Shown piece after piece: positions 27,367 to 36,685 of a stretch of 64,000 bases of DNA. Both the position numbers and the translations under genes were made by a program. Source of the stretch: Micromonospora radicis. Its GTDB lineage: Bacteria; Actinomycetota; Actinomycetes; Mycobacteriales; Micromonosporaceae. The first letter of the stretch is position 1. Each line of letters begins with the position of its first letter. The notes beneath the pieces are model-generated. The model worked only from the letters and a program-made list of their open reading frames with translations. It had not been told where the DNA came from and did no database searches. The DNA lies in assembly GCF_003583405.1 (NCBI RefSeq), contig NZ_QXEC01000023.1, positions 25,391-89,390 of the forward strand. Reading direction: 5' to 3'.

Positions 27367-28526
27367 GCGGGGCCGGCAGCGATGTCCAGAGCGGCGGTAC
27401 GGGCGGCGGCGCGGGCAAGGTGCTGGTGCTCAACTGCGGGTCGTCGTCGGTGAAGTACCGGCTGTACGACGGCGAGCAGGTCGTCGCCAAGGGCGCCGTC
27501 GAACGGGTCGGCGAGCCGGGCGGTGGCCCCGCCGACCATGCCGGCGCGGTCCGGCAGATCCTGGCCGGGCTGGACCTGACCGGGCTCACCGTCGTCGGGC
27601 ACCGGGTGGTGCACGGTGGCCGGCGGTTCACCGCACCGACTCTGGTGGACGACGCGGTGCAGGCCGCCATCGCCGACCTGGTGCCGCTGGCCCCGCTGCA
27701 CAACCCGGCCAACCTCGCCGGCATCGAGATGGCCCGCGACGCGCTGCCGGCGGTGCCGCAGGTCGCTGTCTTCGACACGGCGTTCCACCACACGCTGCCC
27801 GACTCGGCCGCCACGTACGCGATCGACGGGGATGTCGCGCAGCGGTACGGCATCCGCCGGTACGGCTTCCACGGCACCTCGCACTCGTACGTCTCCCGCC
27901 GTACCGCCGAACTACTCGGCCGCCCGTACGCCGAGGTCAACACGATCAGCCTGCACCTGGGCAACGGGGCCAGCGCGTGCGCGGTCGCCGGAGGCCGCAG
28001 CGTCGCCACCTCGATGGGCATGTCGCCGCTGGAGGGTCTGGTGATGGGCACCCGCAGCGGCGACCTCGACCCCACCATCGTGTTCCACCTGCGCCGCGAG
28101 GGCGGGATGGGGGTCGACGAGATCGACGACCTGCTCAACCATCGCAGTGGCCTGCTCGGGCTGGCCGGCGTCAACGACATGCGCGAGGTACTCGCCCGCC
28201 GGGCGACCGGGGACGCGGCAGCGGCGCTGGCGTTCGACGTCTACTGCCGCCGGATCACCGAGTACGTCGGTGCGTACTACGCGCTACTCGGCCGGGTGGA
28301 CGCGATCACCTTCACCGCCGGCGTCGGCGAGCACGCGGCACCGGTCCGCGCCGCCGCCCTGGCCGGGCTCGACCGGTTGGGTATCACCGTCGACCCGGAC
28401 CGCAACGCCGGCAGCGGCGACCGGCTCATCTCACCGGACAGCGCACCCGTGGCGGTCTGCGTGGTCGGCACCGACGAGGAGCGGGAGATCGCACGGGCGG
28501 CCCGGGCAGTGGTCGACGCCACCTGA
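27363..28526 (+). CDS. ackA: Acetate kinase
   Basis: A 387-residue ASKHA-fold kinase that phosphorylates acetate with ATP. Signatures are LVLNCGSSSVKY (about 20-31), HRVVHGG, FDTAFHHTLP, GFHGTSHSYV, HLGNGAS and GTRSGDLDP. Length is typical of the family (about 390-400), with a Gly-rich N-terminal extension of some 15 residues before the first strand. It starts at GTG overlapping the pta stop, so it is translationally coupled. Confidence 0.96.
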   Translation: MSGAGSDVQSGGTGGGAGKVLVLNCGSSSVKYRLYDGEQVVAKGAVERVGEPGGGPADHAGAVRQILAGLDLTGLTVVGHRVVHGGRRFTAPTLVDDAVQAAIADLVPLAPLHNPANLAGIEMARDALPAVPQVAVFDTAFHHTLPDSAATYAIDGDVAQRYGIRRYGFHGTSHSYVSRRTAELLGRPYAEVNTISLHLGNGASACAVAGGRSVATSMGMSPLEGLVMGTRSGDLDPTIVFHLRREGGMGVDEIDDLLNHRSGLLGLAGVNDMREVLARRATGDAAAALAFDVYCRRITEYVGAYYALLGRVDAITFTAGVGEHAAPVRAAALAGLDRLGITVDPDRNAGSGDRLISPDSAPVAVCVVGTDEEREIARAARAVVDAT

Positions 28527-28639
28527 CCGGTGCCGCCCTCTCGGACGCCCGGACCGCCTGGCGCACGGCCCGCCTGGCGCACGGACCGACGTGACCGGCC
28601 CCGGCCCGGCTGCTTGCCCGGCTGGCGCCCAGCCGCGGG

Positions 28640-28807
28640 TCAGCCGAGGGCGAGCCAGCCACCCAGGGCGACCAGGATCACCACGACCGCGGCCACGCCG
28701 ATCATCAGGCCGGTCCGGGAGGTCCGCTCGTCGGTGCTGTCGGCGGTGTCGGCGAAGGCGCGGAACGCCTGGGTGTTGCCGCTCGGGTCGGTGTAGTTCT
28801 CAGCCAT
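28640..28807 (-). CDS. Small single-pass membrane protein
   Basis: A 55-residue protein (MAENYTDPSGNTQAFRAF...) with a polar N-terminus and one C-terminal helix, GLMIGVAAVVVILVALGGW. The topology suggests a tail-anchored inner-membrane protein. No family is recognised. It is convergent with ackA and divergent from the hydrolase gene. A minimal upstream region lies between it and that gene. Confidence 0.65.
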   Translation of the reverse strand: MAENYTDPSGNTQAFRAFADTADSTDERTSRTGLMIGVAAVVVILVALGGWLALG

Positions 28808-28926
28808 CCCGGCACCATAGCGAAGCCTCGCGGGCACGGAGGGCCCGCGACGGTCGGCCGAACGGGTGGCGTACAGCACCGAGCAACCGGACCCGGGCTG
28901 CGGTCCGAGGGCTCTACCTTGATGTC

Positions 28927-29823
28927 GTGGGGATCAGGCGGCGGCTGGCCGCGTCGATGGTGGTCGCGCTGATGGCCGGGTCAGCCGGCTGTGCCACGAC
29001 CGATGCCGAGGCCGAAACGCCGGCAGCACCCAGGTCGGCGCCGCAGGTGCAGTACCCGGTCGGGGTCCGCACGTTCGTCGTCGACCCCGGTTCGACACGA
29101 CCGCTGCCGGTCACCGTCTGGTATCCGACGCAGGGCTCCCAGGTGGCCGACGGGCGGTTCCCGGTGGTGCTCTACAGCCACGGCCTGGCCAGCCTGCCCG
29201 AACTGCACACCGGCCTGACCGCCCGGTGGGCCGCCGCCGGCTTCGTGGTGGCCGCGCCGGCGTACCCGCACACCCGGCGCGACGCCGCCCGGTTCTCCCG
29301 GGCCGACGTACGCCACCAGCCGGCCGACGGTTGGCGGGTCATCCGGCACCTGGTCCGGCTCGACCGGCGGACCGGTGATCCACTCGCGGGCCATCTCGAC
29401 GTTCAACGGGTCGCCGCAGCCGGGCACTCGGCGGGTGGCTTCACCACCTCCGGCATGTTCACCAGCGGGCGACCCGCCTGGCTACGGGCCGGCATCGTGA
29501 TCGCCGGCGGTGGCATGGCGGGCAGCTTCGCCGAGCCGCCCGCACCCATCCTGTTCGTGCACGGTACGGCCGACTCGGTGGTGCCGCTGAGCGTCGGGCG
29601 GGCCGCCTACCGCCGCAGCATCGGACCGGCCAGTTTCCTGAGCCTGCTCGGCCAGGGCCACGGCGAGTACCTGATCCCCGGCCGGCCCGGCTTCGCCCAG
29701 GTGCTCGGTACCACCACCGACTTCCTCCGCTGGACCCTCTACGGCGACCAGCAGGCCGCCCGCCGCCTGCCCACCCGCGCATCCCTCCCCGGCACCACCA
29801 CCTTCGAAACCCGCCACCCCTAA
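28927..29823 (+). CDS. Alpha/beta-hydrolase lipoprotein (PAF-acetylhydrolase-like), copy 1
   Basis: A 298-residue secreted hydrolase. The n-region VGIRRRL leads to a short hydrophobic segment and lipobox GSAGC (Cys about 21). The core has VVLYSHGL (oxyanion strand), GHSAGG (nucleophile Ser), HGTADSVVPL (acid loop) and GQGHGEY (His). The sequence WYPTQG is reminiscent of the platelet-activating-factor acetylhydrolase/chlorophyllase branch. It is a paralogue of the gene at 30057, sharing TARWAAAGFVVAAP and FLRWTLYGD. The substrate is unknown, probably an ester lipid or polyester. Confidence 0.83.
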   Translation: MGIRRRLAASMVVALMAGSAGCATTDAEAETPAAPRSAPQVQYPVGVRTFVVDPGSTRPLPVTVWYPTQGSQVADGRFPVVLYSHGLASLPELHTGLTARWAAAGFVVAAPAYPHTRRDAARFSRADVRHQPADGWRVIRHLVRLDRRTGDPLAGHLDVQRVAAAGHSAGGFTTSGMFTSGRPAWLRAGIVIAGGGMAGSFAEPPAPILFVHGTADSVVPLSVGRAAYRRSIGPASFLSLLGQGHGEYLIPGRPGFAQVLGTTTDFLRWTLYGDQQAARRLPTRASLPGTTTFETRHP

Positions 29824-29921
29824 CCCCCACCCCACGCACCCCGCCTCGCCCCGCCCCGCCCCCCTCGCCTCGCCGATCTTGCACTTTCTGCCTCGGCTCT
29901 CCGCCCAAGCGAGCCCCTGTC

Positions 29922-29999
29922 CCCGCGATCTTGCACTTACGGTCGCCGAGTTGGCAGGTTCTGCGGCTTTTATCCCGACCATAAGTGCAAGATCGCGGG
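29922..29999. repeat. 24-bp inverted repeat between paralogous hydrolase genes
   Basis: Arms at 29922-29945 (CCCGCGATCTTGCACTTACG...) and 29976-29999 match at 23 of 24 positions; the mismatch is a G:U pair on the minus strand. The core CGATCTTGCACTT also occurs once more, unpaired, at 29873-29885. It could terminate the first hydrolase gene; the extra copy suggests a dispersed extragenic palindrome. Confidence 0.8.
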
Positions 30000-30056
30000 C
30001 GTGGGTGGGGTAGGGCGGGAGGGCACGTGGGGAGGGTGGGGTGGACGGGAGGGAGA

Positions 30057-31052
30057 ATGGGGTTCATGTGTCGTCGTGCTGCTTCTCTGCTGCTCGCCGC
30101 CGCGCTGGTTGCCGGCGCGTCGGTGGGGTGTTCGAACGGGAACGAGTCCGCCGCGCCGCAGGCGACGGCTACCGCCACACCGGAGGCCACACCGGCGCCG
30201 TCGGCCAGCGCGTCGGCGCCGACGATTCCCGCCGGCAAGGCGCCGGAGCAGTCCTTCGCGGTCGGCGTACGGCAGCTGAAGCTGAACCGCGACGGCGACC
30301 GGCCGCTGCCGGTGCGGGTGTGGTACCCGGCGGTCGGACGGTCCGGCGGCAAGCCGGCGACCGGCGTCGACGCCGCGGACGGGCGGTTCCCGGTGGTGAT
30401 GTTCAGTCACGGCCTGGGTGGCCGCCCCGCTGACTACGAGACGCTGCTGACCCGCTGGGCCGCGGCCGGCTTCGTGGTGGCCGCGCCGACCTTCCCGCAC
30501 ACCTCCGGTACGGACCAGCCCAACGTGCTCGACGTGCTCAACCAGCCCGCCGACGTGTCGTACGTGTTGACCGAGGTGCTCGCCCTCGACGGCCGCGACG
30601 GGGACCCGCTCCGGGGCCACCTGGCGACCGACCGGGTGGCCGCGACCGGGCACTCGGCCGGTGGGGTGACCACCATCGGGCTGTTCACCACCCGCCGGGA
30701 CGAGCGGCTGGCCGCGGGGATCGTCTTCGCCGGCACCGCGCTCGGCGTGGGCACCGCGTTCGCGGGGGCCGCGGCTCCGCAGTTGTTCGTGCACGGCGAG
30801 GCCGACGAGGTGGTGCAGTACGCCGCCGGCAAGGCCGTCTACGACGCGGTGCCCTGGCCGAAGGCGATGCTGAGCCTGCCCGACGGCGACCACGGGCGGG
30901 CCCTGCTGGGCAACGGCACGTCGCTGCGGGTCGTCGCGGACACCACGATCGAGTTCCTGCGCTGGACGCTGTACGGCGACTCCACGGCCAAGGACCGGAT
31001 CGCCACCGCCGCGGCCCGCGACGACGTCGCCACCCTCGACAACAACCTGTGA
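30057..31052 (+). CDS. Alpha/beta-hydrolase lipoprotein (PAF-acetylhydrolase-like), copy 2
   Basis: A 331-residue lipoprotein: signal peptide MGFMCRRAASLLLAAALVAG, lipobox ASVGC and an Ala/Thr/Pro stalk (about 25-65). The hydrolase core has VVMFSHGLGG, GHSAGG (nucleophile), HGEADEVVQ and DGDHGRAL. Compared with copy 1 it has a longer stalk and an insert SGGKPATGVDAAD after the WYPAVG strand. The ATG follows a GGGAGGGAG Shine-Dalgarno sequence. Tandem duplication is the simplest origin of the pair. Confidence 0.85.
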   Translation: MGFMCRRAASLLLAAALVAGASVGCSNGNESAAPQATATATPEATPAPSASASAPTIPAGKAPEQSFAVGVRQLKLNRDGDRPLPVRVWYPAVGRSGGKPATGVDAADGRFPVVMFSHGLGGRPADYETLLTRWAAAGFVVAAPTFPHTSGTDQPNVLDVLNQPADVSYVLTEVLALDGRDGDPLRGHLATDRVAATGHSAGGVTTIGLFTTRRDERLAAGIVFAGTALGVGTAFAGAAAPQLFVHGEADEVVQYAAGKAVYDAVPWPKAMLSLPDGDHGRALLGNGTSLRVVADTTIEFLRWTLYGDSTAKDRIATAAARDDVATLDNNL

Positions 31053-31131
31053 CGGCGGGCCCGGCGACGCCGCAGGCGGCGGCGGGCCCGCTCCGGCAAC
31101 GGCTCAAGAGCGGGGGCTGTTCGGCAGCGCC

Positions 31132-32085
31132 TCAGCTGGTGTGGTCGACGACGACCTTGCCGAAGACCTCGCCGGAGTGCAGCCGGGCGAAGGCGTCCGC
31201 GACCCGGCTGAACGGCACCACGGTGTCCACCACCGGACGCACCTTCCCCACAGCGCAGAAGGCGAGCAGGTCGGCCAGGTCGGCCGGGGTGCCCATCGAG
31301 GTGCCGAGGATCTCCAGCTGCATGGCGAAGACCCGGCGCAGGTTGACCTTCGGCTCGTGCCCGGCGGTGGCACCGGCCACCACGATCCGGGCGCCGAAGG
31401 CGGCGGACTTCAGCGAGTGGTCGAAGGTGGCCGCACCGACGGTCTCGATCACCACGTCGACCCGTTCGGGCAGCCGGGAACCGGGCTCGACGGCGGTCGC
31501 GCCGAGTTCGGCGATGCGCGCCCGCTTGGCGGCGTCGCGGCTGGTCGCGTACACCCGTTTGCCCATGGCGACGGCGAGCCCGACGGCCGCGGTGGCCACG
31601 CCGCCGCCGGCACCCTGGACCAGCACCGCCTCGGCCTCGTCGATCCGGCCCTTGGTGGTGAGCATCCGCCACGCGGTCAGCCAGGCCGTCGGCAGGCACG
31701 CCGCGTCGGTGGCCGCCAGGCCCGCCGGCAGCGCCACCAGGTTCGACCGGGGTACGGCCACCCGCTCGGCCAGGGTGCCCGGGAAGTGCTCGGAGAGGAT
31801 GGACATGCCGCGAGGGTCGCCGGGGGTGGGCACCACCGGGTAGACCACCACCTCGTTGCCGTCCGGGTCCACGCCGACCGCGTCGCAGCCCAGGATCATC
31901 GGCAGCTGCTCGGCGCGCAGCCCGACGCCGCGCAGGGACCACAGGTCGTGGTGGTTGAGGGAGGTGGCCGTGACACTCAGCGTCACCCAGTCGTCGCCGG
32001 GCAGGCCCGGTTCGGGCTGCTCACCGACGGTGAGCGCGGCGAGCGGATCGGCGTCGTCGAAACGGGAGGCGAAGGCGGCACGCAT
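31132..32085 (-). CDS. MDR-family NAD(P)-dependent oxidoreductase (quinone-oxidoreductase-like)
   Basis: A 317-residue medium-chain dehydrogenase/reductase. The N-terminal GroES-like domain has SLNHHDLWSLRG and LGCDAVGVDPDGNEVVVYP; the Rossmann dinucleotide loop is VQGAGGGVATAAVGLA. The C-terminal VFGKVVVDH is typical of this family. Zinc-ligand cysteines are absent, so it is of the non-zinc reductase type. The ATG giving MRAAFASRFDD is chosen. The substrate is not predictable. Confidence 0.88.
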   Translation of the reverse strand: MRAAFASRFDDADPLAALTVGEQPEPGLPGDDWVTLSVTATSLNHHDLWSLRGVGLRAEQLPMILGCDAVGVDPDGNEVVVYPVVPTPGDPRGMSILSEHFPGTLAERVAVPRSNLVALPAGLAATDAACLPTAWLTAWRMLTTKGRIDEAEAVLVQGAGGGVATAAVGLAVAMGKRVYATSRDAAKRARIAELGATAVEPGSRLPERVDVVIETVGAATFDHSLKSAAFGARIVVAGATAGHEPKVNLRRVFAMQLEILGTSMGTPADLADLLAFCAVGKVRPVVDTVVPFSRVADAFARLHSGEVFGKVVVDHTS

Positions 32086-32120
32086 GATCCGCACCGTAAC
32101 AAGCGGCACGCCGGTTAAGA

Positions 32121-32160
32121 AGGGGCCCGTCCCCTACGCCGGGCGTCGAGGAGGGCCCCT
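32121..32160 (-). terminator. Hairpin downstream of the malic enzyme gene
   Basis: AGGGGCCC (32121-32128) pairs with GGGCCCCT (32153-32160), with an inner ACGCC-G-GGCGT stem. It lies 10 bp past the malic enzyme stop and before the oxidoreductase start, so it probably separates the two transcripts. Confidence 0.6.
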
Positions 32161-32170
32161 CCCTCACCGC

Positions 32171-33349
<1,179 letters not shown>

Positions 33350-33488
33350 GGTGACTCCAGGATCTGTCGAGCAGATGGACCAGCCGGTCGCGCACACGGT
33401 GAGGCGTCGAGCGGCGGCGCGTGGTGCGGGGGGTCACCCGGGCACTTCCGAGCATAGTGCGGTGGGTGGGTCCAGCATGTGAGCAGGG

Positions 33489-33821
33489 TCATAACCGACG
33501 GGGCGGTACCCGGCCCGGGCTGGGCCAGTAGCGGGCCACCACCCGGCCGACCACGTCGGCCACCCCGTAGGCCCGGGAGTCGTCGGTGACGAGGTCGTTG
33601 TCCCCGTGCAGCCACCACCCGCCGGCCTCCGGCCGGACCGCACGCTTGACCACCAGCAGGTCCGGGCGGGTACGGAAGACCGCGATCACCACGTCGCCGG
33701 GCCGGATCGCGCGACCACCACGACGGACCAGCACCGCGTCGCCGTGCCGCAGCGTCGGCGACATGGACGGCCCGGTCACCAGTACGGCGGACAGCGGCCA
33801 CCACAGCCGGGGCGCGGACAC
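33489..33821 (-). CDS. sodX: Nickel superoxide dismutase maturation protease (S26-like)
   Basis: A 110-residue member of the signal-peptidase S26 fold. It carries the catalytic Ser box VTGPSMSPTL, the RPGDVV strand, the Lys general base in VVKRAV and the C-terminal HGDNDLVTDDSRAYG box. It lacks a membrane anchor of usual length. Such proteins remove the propeptide of NiSOD so that the nickel hook can form. The GTG at 33821 is chosen since GGAGG lies 10 bases upstream; another GTG is 3 codons earlier. It is divergent from sodN with an 84-bp intergenic region. Confidence 0.9.
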   Translation of the reverse strand: MSAPRLWWPLSAVLVTGPSMSPTLRHGDAVLVRRGGRAIRPGDVVIAVFRTRPDLLVVKRAVRPEAGGWWLHGDNDLVTDDSRAYGVADVVGRVVARYWPSPGRVPPRRL

Positions 33822-33905
33822 CGGTTTCACCTCCAGCGGCCTCGGGGACCGCGTCCAGGAGTAATGTCGTCTTGGATCATCGCAAACTTCCCATGGAGGA
33901 TCCTG

Positions 33906-34310
33906 ATGCGACTTCCACGCATCCTTGCGCCTCGCGTGACCGCCAGCGCGCACTGCGACCTGCCCTGCGGTGTCTACGACCCCGCCCAGGCTCGGATCGA
34001 AGCCGAGTCGGTAAAAATGATCTGCGAGAAGTACCAGGCCAACACCGACCCGGAGTTCCGCACCCGAGCCATCCTGATCAAGGAGCAGCGGGCGGATCTG
34101 GTCAAGCACCACCTCTGGGTGCTGTGGACCGACTACTTCAAGCCGCCGCACTTCGAGAAGTACCCGCACCTGCACCAGCTGTTCAACGAGGCCACCAAGC
34201 TGGCCGGCGCGGCCGGCGCCAAGGGCGCCACCGATCCGGCCAAGGCCGACGAACTGCTGCAGAAGATCGACGAGATCTCGAAGATCTTCTGGGAGACCAA
34301 GCAGGCCTGA
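33906..34310 (+). CDS. sodN: Nickel-containing superoxide dismutase precursor
   Basis: A 134-residue precursor. A propeptide of about 15 residues (MRLPRILAPRVTASA) precedes the mature N-terminus HCDLPCGVYDPAQARIEAES, whose His1, Cys2 and Cys6 form the nickel hook. The rest is the four-helix bundle of the hexameric enzyme, which disproportionates superoxide in the cytoplasm. GGAGGATCCTG precedes the ATG. The divergently oriented sodX supplies the processing protease. I see no convincing Nur box in the short intergenic region. Confidence 0.97.
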   Translation: MRLPRILAPRVTASAHCDLPCGVYDPAQARIEAESVKMICEKYQANTDPEFRTRAILIKEQRADLVKHHLWVLWTDYFKPPHFEKYPHLHQLFNEATKLAGAAGAKGATDPAKADELLQKIDEISKIFWETKQA

Positions 34311-34319
34311 GGCCTGCCG

Positions 34320-34362
34320 ACGGCGACCGGCTCGTCCCGCTCGGGGACGGGCCGGTCGCCGT
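34320..34362 (+). terminator. Intrinsic terminator after sodN
   Basis: ACGGCGACCGGC (34320-34331) pairs perfectly with GCCGGTCGCCGT (34351-34362), with an inner CGTCCC/GGGACG stem. A short TTT follows. It begins 10 bp past the sodN stop. Confidence 0.85.
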
Positions 34363-34431
34363 TTCCGTCGGCCGGGCTACGACCCGTACGGACGGCTGAG
34401 CGGGTAGAGTCCCCGACCGGGGGGATGAGTG

Positions 34432-34839
34432 GTGACTCAACTGACCGGCCAGCCGACAACCGACGACGACATCGTGCAACTGACCGTGCCTGCCGACGGC
34501 GGGTACCTCGGCGTACTCCGTACCGCCACCGCCGGCCTCGCGGCGCGTCTCCAGTTCGCCCTCGACGAGATCGAGGATCTGCGCATCGCCGTCGACGAGG
34601 CCTGCGCCATGCTGCTCGCCATCGCGCCGCGGGGGGCCGAACTCGACTGCCGGTTCGCGGTGACCGAGGATGCCCTGACCGTCGAGGTGACCGTGCCCAC
34701 GGTGCCGGGCGCCCGGCTGCCCGCCGAGTCGTCGTTCGCCTGGAAGGTGCTCACCGCGTTGACCACCTCGGCGGCGGCGACCGCGGCGGACGGTCGGGCC
34801 AGCATCTCGCTGCTCACCCGCCGCGCGTCGGGCTGGTGA
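34432..34839 (+). CDS. RsbW/UsfX-like anti-sigma regulatory ATPase
   Basis: A 135-residue GHKL-fold protein of the anti-sigma regulatory type. The sequence QFALDEIEDLRIAVDEACAML corresponds to the helix with the N box of RsbW-like kinases, here with degenerate residues as in actinobacterial SigF antagonists, where ATP-binding glycines are also weak. Its usual sigma-factor partner is not adjacent. GGGGGG upstream of GATGAGTG supports a GTG start at 34432; another GTG lies one codon earlier. The partner sigma factor is unknown. Confidence 0.78.
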   Translation: MTQLTGQPTTDDDIVQLTVPADGGYLGVLRTATAGLAARLQFALDEIEDLRIAVDEACAMLLAIAPRGAELDCRFAVTEDALTVEVTVPTVPGARLPAESSFAWKVLTALTTSAAATAADGRASISLLTRRASGW

Positions 34840-34862
34840 GCCACGGGGCGCCCCGGGTCAGC

Positions 34863-35252
34863 TCACTCGAAGCCCAGGGCGCGCGTGGTCGGCGGGCTCA
34901 CCAGTAGCCAGGTGACGCCGAGTCCGAGCGCGATCAGCGGCACGCCGAGCCAGCCCAGCCCTCCCTGGATCATGAACCAACCGATCGGCAGCAGCATGAG
35001 TTGGAGCACGATGGCCGGTGCCCGGGCACCGGCCCGGCGGCGCAGCAGTGCACCTCCCAGGGCCCAGAGCGCGACGGCGGTGCCGACGGCGAAGGCGGTG
35101 ACCAACAACGCCGACGTCAGGTCGGTGCTGGTGGCGGTGAAGTCGGCGACGATCAGCCAGGCCGCGACCAGCCCGACGGCGACCGCCTGGCCTCGCAGCA
35201 GCCGGACCGCCCAACGCAGCGTGACGGGGGTCGGGTCGGAGTCGATGGTCAC
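34863..35252 (-). CDS. Four-helix membrane protein of unknown function
   Basis: A 129-residue integral membrane protein with about four transmembrane helices (roughly 20-38, 45-65, 80-97, 100-118), a basic loop RRRAGARAP between helices 2 and 3, and no recognisable motif. The GTG at 35252 gives VTIDSDPTPVTLRW. It is convergent with the RsbW-like gene and divergent from the lipid-kinase-like gene. Confidence 0.72.
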   Translation of the reverse strand: MTIDSDPTPVTLRWAVRLLRGQAVAVGLVAAWLIVADFTATSTDLTSALLVTAFAVGTAVALWALGGALLRRRAGARAPAIVLQLMLLPIGWFMIQGGLGWLGVPLIALGLGVTWLLVSPPTTRALGFE

Positions 35253-35294
35253 GCGGTCACGATACCCGTGAGCATCCGGGGTACAGTGCCGCCC

Positions 35295-36239
35295 ATGCGG
35301 GCCGTCCTGCTGGTCAATCCGAAGGCCACCACCACCAGTGAACGCGCGCGAGACGTGCTGGTCCGGGCGCTGCGCAGCGAGGTGGACCTCTCCGTGCGCT
35401 ACACCCGCCAGCGTGGTCACGCCACCGCGCTGGCCCGGGAGGCCGCCGTGGAGGGCGTCGACGTCGTGGTCACCCTGGGTGGGGACGGCACGGTCAACGA
35501 GGTGGTCAACGGGCTGATGACGGCGAGCACCGCCGGCGGCGAGGCACCGACCGCCGAGCGGTTGCCGGCACTGGCCACCGTGCCGGGTGGTTCGACGAAC
35601 GTCTTCGCCCGGGCGTTGGGCCTGCCGCGCGAGTGGGCCGAGGCCGCCAGCATGATCCTGGAGGGCCTGCGGCTGAGCAGGCAGCGCACGATCGGCCTGG
35701 GCCGGGCCGACGACCGCTACTTCACCTTCTGCGCCGGCTTCGGGCTCGACGCGGCGGTGATCCATCGCGTCGAGGAGGCCCGCCGCAAGGGTCGGGTCTC
35801 CTCACCCGGGCTCTACTTCCGGGCCTTCACCGCACAGTTCCTGCTCGGTAACGAACGGCGACACCCGGCGATCCGGCTGGAGCAGCCGGGCGAGGCAACC
35901 GAGAGTGATCTGGCGAGCATCATCGTGCAGAACACCGCGCCGTGGACCTACGTCGGTGACCGGGAGGCCAACCCGAACCCGGATGCGTCGTTCGATCTGG
36001 GGCTGGACGTGATGGCCCTTCGCCAGCTTGGCGTCGCCAGCACAACACGTACGGTGACACAACTCCTGTCCAACACGCCGAATCCGCATGGTCGTCAGGT
36101 GTTACGTCGTCATGACGTAGCGGAGTTCACGCTGGTGGCAAGCCGCCCGCAGGCGTTCCAGCTCGACGGGGACTATCTTGGCGAGCGGGAAAAAGTCAGA
36201 TTCACCTCCGTTCCCGCCGCACTCAGAGTAATCTGTTAG
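35295..36239 (+). CDS. Diacylglycerol/sphingosine-kinase-family protein
   Basis: A 314-residue DAGK-catalytic-domain protein. It has the N-terminal VNPKATTTSERARDVL, the nucleotide-binding GGDGTVNEVVNGL (about 60-72), PGGSTNVFARALGLP, and the C-terminal QLDGDYLGE element. Such cytoplasmic, membrane-associated enzymes phosphorylate diacylglycerol or related lipids with ATP. The ATG giving MRAVLLVNPKA is used. It precedes whiB1 but is separated by a 446-bp gap, so it is probably its own transcription unit. Confidence 0.92.
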   Translation: MRAVLLVNPKATTTSERARDVLVRALRSEVDLSVRYTRQRGHATALAREAAVEGVDVVVTLGGDGTVNEVVNGLMTASTAGGEAPTAERLPALATVPGGSTNVFARALGLPREWAEAASMILEGLRLSRQRTIGLGRADDRYFTFCAGFGLDAAVIHRVEEARRKGRVSSPGLYFRAFTAQFLLGNERRHPAIRLEQPGEATESDLASIIVQNTAPWTYVGDREANPNPDASFDLGLDVMALRQLGVASTTRTVTQLLSNTPNPHGRQVLRRHDVAEFTLVASRPQAFQLDGDYLGEREKVRFTSVPAALRVIC

Positions 36240-36685
36240 GTCTCCGGTACCACCGGGCGGAGATGGCCGGCGCGACCCCCAGCGCGCGACGACCGCGACA
36301 CCCGGAACCGATGCCGGAAATGTCGGCATTGCCCGGCGGACTGTACTATATTGATTCTCGACTGTGGTACGCCGGGCGGGCGGAGCGATCCAGAACCCGG
36401 ACAAATGGGTTGTGGGCTTGCTCACCGCGCGGAGTTTTTCCGAGCGTCACCCTTGACATTGCGTAAGTTCGTGAAAGTATTCACAAGCGAACTTGAGTTA
36501 CCGGGACATTGCCTGGACATGCTCGGCAGGTTGAGCAGTTCCAGCAGGCCCCCGGGAGCTAACAGCCTGCTCACGCAGTGCCGAATTGGTCGACGCGAAC
36601 CGTCACCACCGGCATATGCGGATGCATATAGGAAAGCAACAACAGCAACATCTGCCACCCACCCAGAATGAGGAGTGTTGCCGCC
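36240..36685 (+). other. Long intergenic leader/promoter region of whiB1
   Basis: This 446-bp gap is visibly more AT-rich than surrounding genes. It contains the Crp-like palindrome at 36470-36485 and, overlapping it, a TTGACA box (36453-36458) 17 bases before AGTATT (36476-36481). The remaining 200 bases before whiB1 carry no ORF with a ribosome-binding site. They probably form a long 5' untranslated region. Confidence 0.6.
36470..36485. promoter_or_regulatory. Crp/CAP-like binding site upstream of whiB1
   Basis: CGTGAAAGTATTCACA matches the TGTGA-N6-TCACA consensus at 9 of 10 fixed positions. It lies 201 bp before the whiB1 ATG and overlaps the weak -10 of a TTGACA promoter candidate. Mycobacterial whiB1 is controlled by a cAMP-responsive Crp-family regulator, so conserved control is plausible. 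Confidence 0.55.

Noticed and set aside
28147..28926. Plus-strand extension of the first hydrolase into ackA
   Set aside because: The extension is the shifted frame of ackA; the lipoprotein signal begins cleanly at GTG 28927.
30057..31052. Secondary-metabolite or defence cluster around the hydrolases and oxidoreductase
   Set aside because: No synthase, carrier-protein, nuclease or toxin genes occur nearby; the neighbours are housekeeping metabolism.
33822..33905. Nur (nickel) operator between sodX and sodN
   Set aside because: Only a loose TTG-N8-CAA arrangement is present; it does not match the usual TTGCA-N5-TGCAA pattern well enough to claim.
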